Positions 60,844 to 64,000 of a stretch of 64,000 nt of DNA are shown piece after piece. Position numbers and translations under genes: made by a program. The first letter of the stretch is position 1. Every line of letters starts with the position of its first letter. The notes beneath the pieces are model-generated. The model saw nothing but the letters and a program-made list of their open reading frames with translations. It was not told the DNA's origin and searched no databases. This stretch comes from Cycas panzhihuaensis (taxonomy: Eukaryota > Cycadophyta): NCBI GenBank assembly GCA_023213395.1, contig CM041465.1:200577741-200641740 (forward strand), read 5' to 3'.

Positions 60844-61690
60844 TTATTGTAGTTCTTTAATTATCTTTATCAAGTAAGTTATTTTAGGAATATTTGCTTT
60901 AACTTCTATTTCTACTTCAAGAACATCTATTTCAACTTCTCTTTCTTTATTTTCCTGATCTCTCTGGATCATTAGAAACTTTCCTAGTTTGGACTCAACT
61001 TTAATCTCAATCTTTATATCTTTTTCAACTTTCAAATCAGAAACATCACTTGATTATTTTATAGAAACTTCTTCTCATTGGCAACTTCTTCAATGATAGA
61101 TTCATCAATGACAACTTCAATTTAAATATTCTCAAGAAGAATAACAATCTCAACATTCTCATGAATAATGGAATCAGTAGTGGATTCAATAGATTTAGAT
61201 TCAATAATAAGTTCATTCACTTATTTAGATTCATTTTTAACTTTTTCAACAATAGATTCTTTTTCAATAACTTTTCAACTTTATCTTTGTGTGTTTGGCT
61301 TACCTCTTCTTTTTGGACTTCTTCCTTTGCTTGAGTATCAGTTGGCCTTTCTAGTGGTTTGTAGTAAAACTCTTTTAACTTGTTCAATACTTCCTTTAAT
61401 GTAGTGCATTATTATACCTATAAATACACATCCTTTTCCAAATATGAAAAGATATAATTAAGTGCTATTATATCCTTTTTGCATGAATATAAGCTTCATA
61501 TCTCTTACTATTATCAACTCTTAATTCAATAAGTGTTATTGTGACATATCCTTCATTGGAAATTTCTTATAATTTTTTTTTAATCTAAATGGGATTTTAT
61601 TCTTCTTGAATGATAAGGACAATTTTTTCCATTGAATTTAGGGCACATAAGAAGTGGAAATTTCATTTTATTGATTAATCAACCAAAATG
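60844..61690 (-). pseudogene. Gag-like start and Glu/Lys-rich frame in the non-autonomous element
   Basis: On the minus strand, near 61670-61640, the frame gives PKFNGKNCPYHSRRIKSHL, resembling the N-terminus of plant copia gag (PxFxGxNYxxWxxRMxxxL). About 250 bases on, a charged region begins (EVLNKLKEFYYKPLE, then AKEEVQKEEVSQTHKDKVEK). It continues across stops and frame changes with VEKVKNESK, VVIDESIIEEVANEKK and, in an open frame at 61035-60844, DIKIEIKVESKLGKFL and EVEIDVLEVEIEVKANIPK. The latter has a coiled-coil-like or acidic-basic repeat character. I do not recognise it; it could be an unusual gag extension or a captured host coding piece. Confidence 0.5.
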
Positions 61691-62807
61691 GATGCATGAA
61701 TTCATGTACATCATATTCATTTTATCTTCATAACTCTAGAAATATGCATCAACTTTGAAGTTAAATTTCTTTATGACAAGTCACTAAAATACCTTATATC
61801 ATAGTCCAAGCTAAAGTACTCTAAATTAGAATTCTAGTAGATTAGATAGTTCAAAAATCAAATGTTTGGTTGAGGAGATATTACGAAATTATGTAATAAC
61901 CTTTTTATGAATAAAAATTGAATTAGCTAGGGTTTAGTCCCTCTGATAGATTAGCCCTTGGTCATTAGGGCATTTTATATGACCAACTAGTAGTAGAGAT
62001 GAGGCCAACTAACTTTAAATCACATTCCAATTGAATTAAATTGAAAATAACTTTGTAAAAAAAAATAATATACTAAAGTTTAAAATACAAAGATGCACAA
62101 TCTTTAAGGATCACTCTACAAGCAACTATATCTTTACAAAATCGATTGAATCTTTAATTGCATTAATGGAATCTTAATATTCTATTATGATGAGTGAGCT
62201 TCGATAAGTTGATAAAGAATGGTACCATGTAAATATGCCACACAATAATAGGGGTGGAGGTTGACAATGTAGGTAAGGCTCTATTAGAGCTCATGATCAC
62301 ATAAAGATTGACTATCAAGTAATCACATAGATTAAGGAATAAAGGTTACATAATAGGCATACCTTATCTCTTAGAGAATCATCAAGATAATATAGGCAGT
62401 TGCAAATAGGTGATAGGTTCACCATGGAAAGGTATAATAAGTCTTCACACAACTAATAGAAGGATGCTCAATAGACAGGTAGACAAATGGTCTAGGTAGG
62501 ATAGGTAGGTAGTTCCTACGATCTCACAAAGAAATAGAGGTAGTAGTTGAAGATAGGGTCAGATGATCTTAACCAGATTTAAAACTTGATGAAACAAATT
62601 CAAAATAAAGATGAATGGTCTTAAATAGAATGACTAATATATATAAAAAATGGTATTAAATAGAATCAAATGGCTTTAGATGGATTCAAATGATCTTTAT
62701 AAATGAGGTTCTATTTTCATAGTAGAATGTAGTAATCTTCTTCTTTGATGACAAACTTGGCTAACCTACAATAGATTCTTATTAATAAATTCTCATTTTT
62801 AACTTTA
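61690..62807 (-). other. Leader of the non-autonomous element
   Basis: No gene is seen. Short AGGTAGG and 'gatggtct' or 'ggtcttaaa' words recur around 62480-62700, without a regular period. Confidence 0.4.
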
Positions 62808-62819
62808 GTTTTGATATCA

Positions 62820-62957
62820 TCTTAGAAATATTTCGATATCATATTAAGAAATATAAATTCATAATGAAATAATGATTAAAACGAGCATAGTAGAAATAAT
62901 ATAAGAGTGAATGCAAGAATACTAGGATCATAATTGATATACATCATGATATACTAA
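62820..62957 (-). repeat. 5' LTR (right) of the non-autonomous element, truncated
   Basis: Homology to the left LTR ends near 62957. The next 94 bases (62958-63051) are of unknown origin and precede the next LTR. Confidence 0.65.
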
Positions 62958-63051
62958 AATTCATCTAATGGAGGGGTACCTAAAGCCAAATGCACCTAAA
63001 GGCAATAGGCTTAGGGTGTGGGACCTATATAGGTGCAAAAGGGTCTTAGCT

Positions 63052-63362
63052 TGAAAGAGATTAATGTATCAAGGTCATTTGTGTAGATTAATTATATGAC
63101 CTTAAGATATATTGTTAGCATTAGTCTCTTAATAGAATGCACTTTATTTTCATTTAGATGTAATTTTAGGTTTATGTCATTAGGCGGGAAAATCATAACC
63201 TTAATGCTCACCCTTAATAATAAAAGGAAAAATCTCAAGGAGAGAGTTATTATTCATTCTCACCTCTAAGCTTGCTCTCATATATTGTTTCATCTATTTT
63301 TCATTTCCCATTGCCATTGTATGCATGTGAATGATTTATTCCCTAGATCCATTATTCCTTCA
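63052..63362 (+). repeat. 5' LTR of copia element 3
   Basis: Starts TGAAAGAGATTAATG, with the exact start uncertain by a few bases, and ends ATTCCTTCA. It is followed by TG and the primer-binding site. No target duplication can be checked. Confidence 0.75.
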
Positions 63363-63364
63363 TG

Positions 63365-63376
63365 TGGTATCAGAGC
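63365..63376 (+). other. Primer-binding site of copia element 3
   Basis: TGGTATCAGAGC, an exact consensus match, two bases after the LTR. Confidence 0.93.
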
Positions 63377-64000
63377 TAAAAGGGGATCTATGCACTCCAT
63401 TCCACTTGCATGGAGTCATTTTGGCTCTCCTTCACCTTCAATATAAAGTATTGAGAGTGCATTTATCATTTTTAACATTTTAAGAGGTTAAAATTATAGT
63501 ACTTTATATGTTGCTACTTTTTCTATGTGTCAAAATTTTAGAGGTGAAGAATACAAATTTTTGAAGCCATTCAGCTACTAGAATAATCCTCGAAGCATTA
63601 AAGGTCTAAAATTTCATGAAAATTTTAACCATCTTAGATTTTGATAAAATTTGGCATACAAAGTCACCTTGACTAGAGAATCATTTTGTTCTTTTAGAGC
63701 AACTTTAGATCTAATGTACATTAATGAGTTTTTATTGAGACAAAAGGGTAAATTTTGTAGATAAGTGATTTAAGGCACTTTTCCTAATGAAATCCTTTAA
63801 TTATAAGTTAAAAATATGAAAGTTTTATTAAGGGATCTGATAGATTTATGTCTTAGGATCATTTTAAAATAAATTTTATCAAATTTCATCTACTAGTTAG
63901 TGAGATTTATGTAACTTTCTCACAGATGCTAAATTTGCTTACTCAACCCCATAAAGGCCATTATGAGGGTATTTCGGGCAATTTTTTAGTTGATCTTAGA
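63377..64000 (+). other. Leader of copia element 3
   Basis: Untranslated and AT-rich. It is reverse-complementary to about 58975-58340 with blocks such as AAAATTTTAGAGGTGAA and TACTCAACCCCA. Given the 2-kb leader in element 2, gag would be expected well past the window end. Confidence 0.8.

Larger units (their letters stand above)
60223..62957 (-). mobile_element. Minus-strand non-autonomous LTR element
   Basis: The left LTR 60223-60506 starts TATTAGAAAATAC (TG to TA) and ends ATATTCCAACA, followed by CTCCCCCTTAATG, a polypurine-tract complement. The right LTR begins at 62820 (TCTTAGAAATATTTCG) and has a degraded primer-binding site complement on its left (about 62808-62819, TTTTGATATCA). 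It matches the left LTR to about 62957 ('gaatactaggatcataa', 'tacatcatga') and then breaks off. The interior carries a gag-like start and a charged reading frame but no protease, integrase or RT that I can see. Confidence 0.75.
63052..64000 (+). mobile_element. Ty1/copia element 3, 5' end only
   Basis: LTR, primer-binding site and leader of an element running out of the window. LTR and leader are related to those of copia element 2 but in the opposite orientation. The 5' part of the LTR (TTAATGTATCAAGGTCATT) matches the element 2 LTR start. The leader matches from 63365 to the window end. No coding region is reached. Confidence 0.85.

Noticed and set aside
1-64000. CRISPR arrays, bacterial operons, tRNA or rRNA genes
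   Set aside because: None was found. The tRNA-like matches are retrotransposon primer-binding sites of 12-13 bases, not tRNA genes.

Overview
This is AT-rich, intron-less, gene-poor nuclear DNA of a land plant with a large, repeat-swollen genome. Every coding trace I can identify belongs to a retrotransposon (Ty1/copia, Ty3/gypsy or L1-type LINE), and all are broken by stops and frameshifts. I find no intact host gene, rRNA, tRNA or CRISPR array. In-frame stops are mostly TAG or TAA where the family has Gln (CAG, CAA). LTR ends that should read TG...CA often read TA...TA. This points to long-term C-to-T decay outside CpG as well as within it, as expected for old, densely methylated transposons. 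The species cannot be read from the window; a gymnosperm-like genome (for example Gnetales) is only a guess.

Layout. (1) 1-8624: remnant of a minus-strand element whose probable 5' LTR is 8299-8624. A structurally complete copia element (1233-6463, target duplication AAAAG) is inserted into it. (2) 8625-10123 and 32897-33300: a gypsy remnant (gag, zinc knuckle and 3' repeats, no pol seen), split by a three-level nest. A small LTR element (10124-32896, duplication GAAGA) carries a 17-kb Tat/Ogre-like gypsy (10452-30777, duplication AGAGC) inserted in its primer-binding site. That gypsy carries in its own 5' LTR a 3.2-kb minus-strand non-autonomous element (10833-14003, duplication TTAAT). (3) 35846-51260: a minus-strand LTR element. 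Its left LTR is split by a plus-strand element (about 35986-44784), which itself contains a small copia element (38763-42957). A 5'-truncated LINE (46090-49076, 15-bp duplication) sits in its interior. (4) 51870-60222: a gypsy gag-protease-RT remnant split in its protease region by a 6.8-kb minus-strand copia element (52491-59299). (5) 60223-62957: a minus-strand non-autonomous element with a gag-like start and a Glu/Lys-rich reading frame. (6) 63052-64000: the LTR, primer-binding site and leader of a plus-strand copia element that is a relative of the one at 52491-59299 and runs out of the window.

The elements do not act together. They record successive insertions, and nesting gives their order: host gypsy or LTR remnants first, then the medium elements, then the Tat-like gypsy, copia and LINE copies. 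The most unusual points are a second RNase H-like domain placed after the integrase of the Tat-like gypsy, an antisense reading frame and several unrelated minisatellites in its 3' region, LTRs flanked by a primer-binding site on one side and a polypurine tract on the other (tandem-type structures), and a CpG-rich unidentified segment inside the 3.2-kb non-autonomous element.
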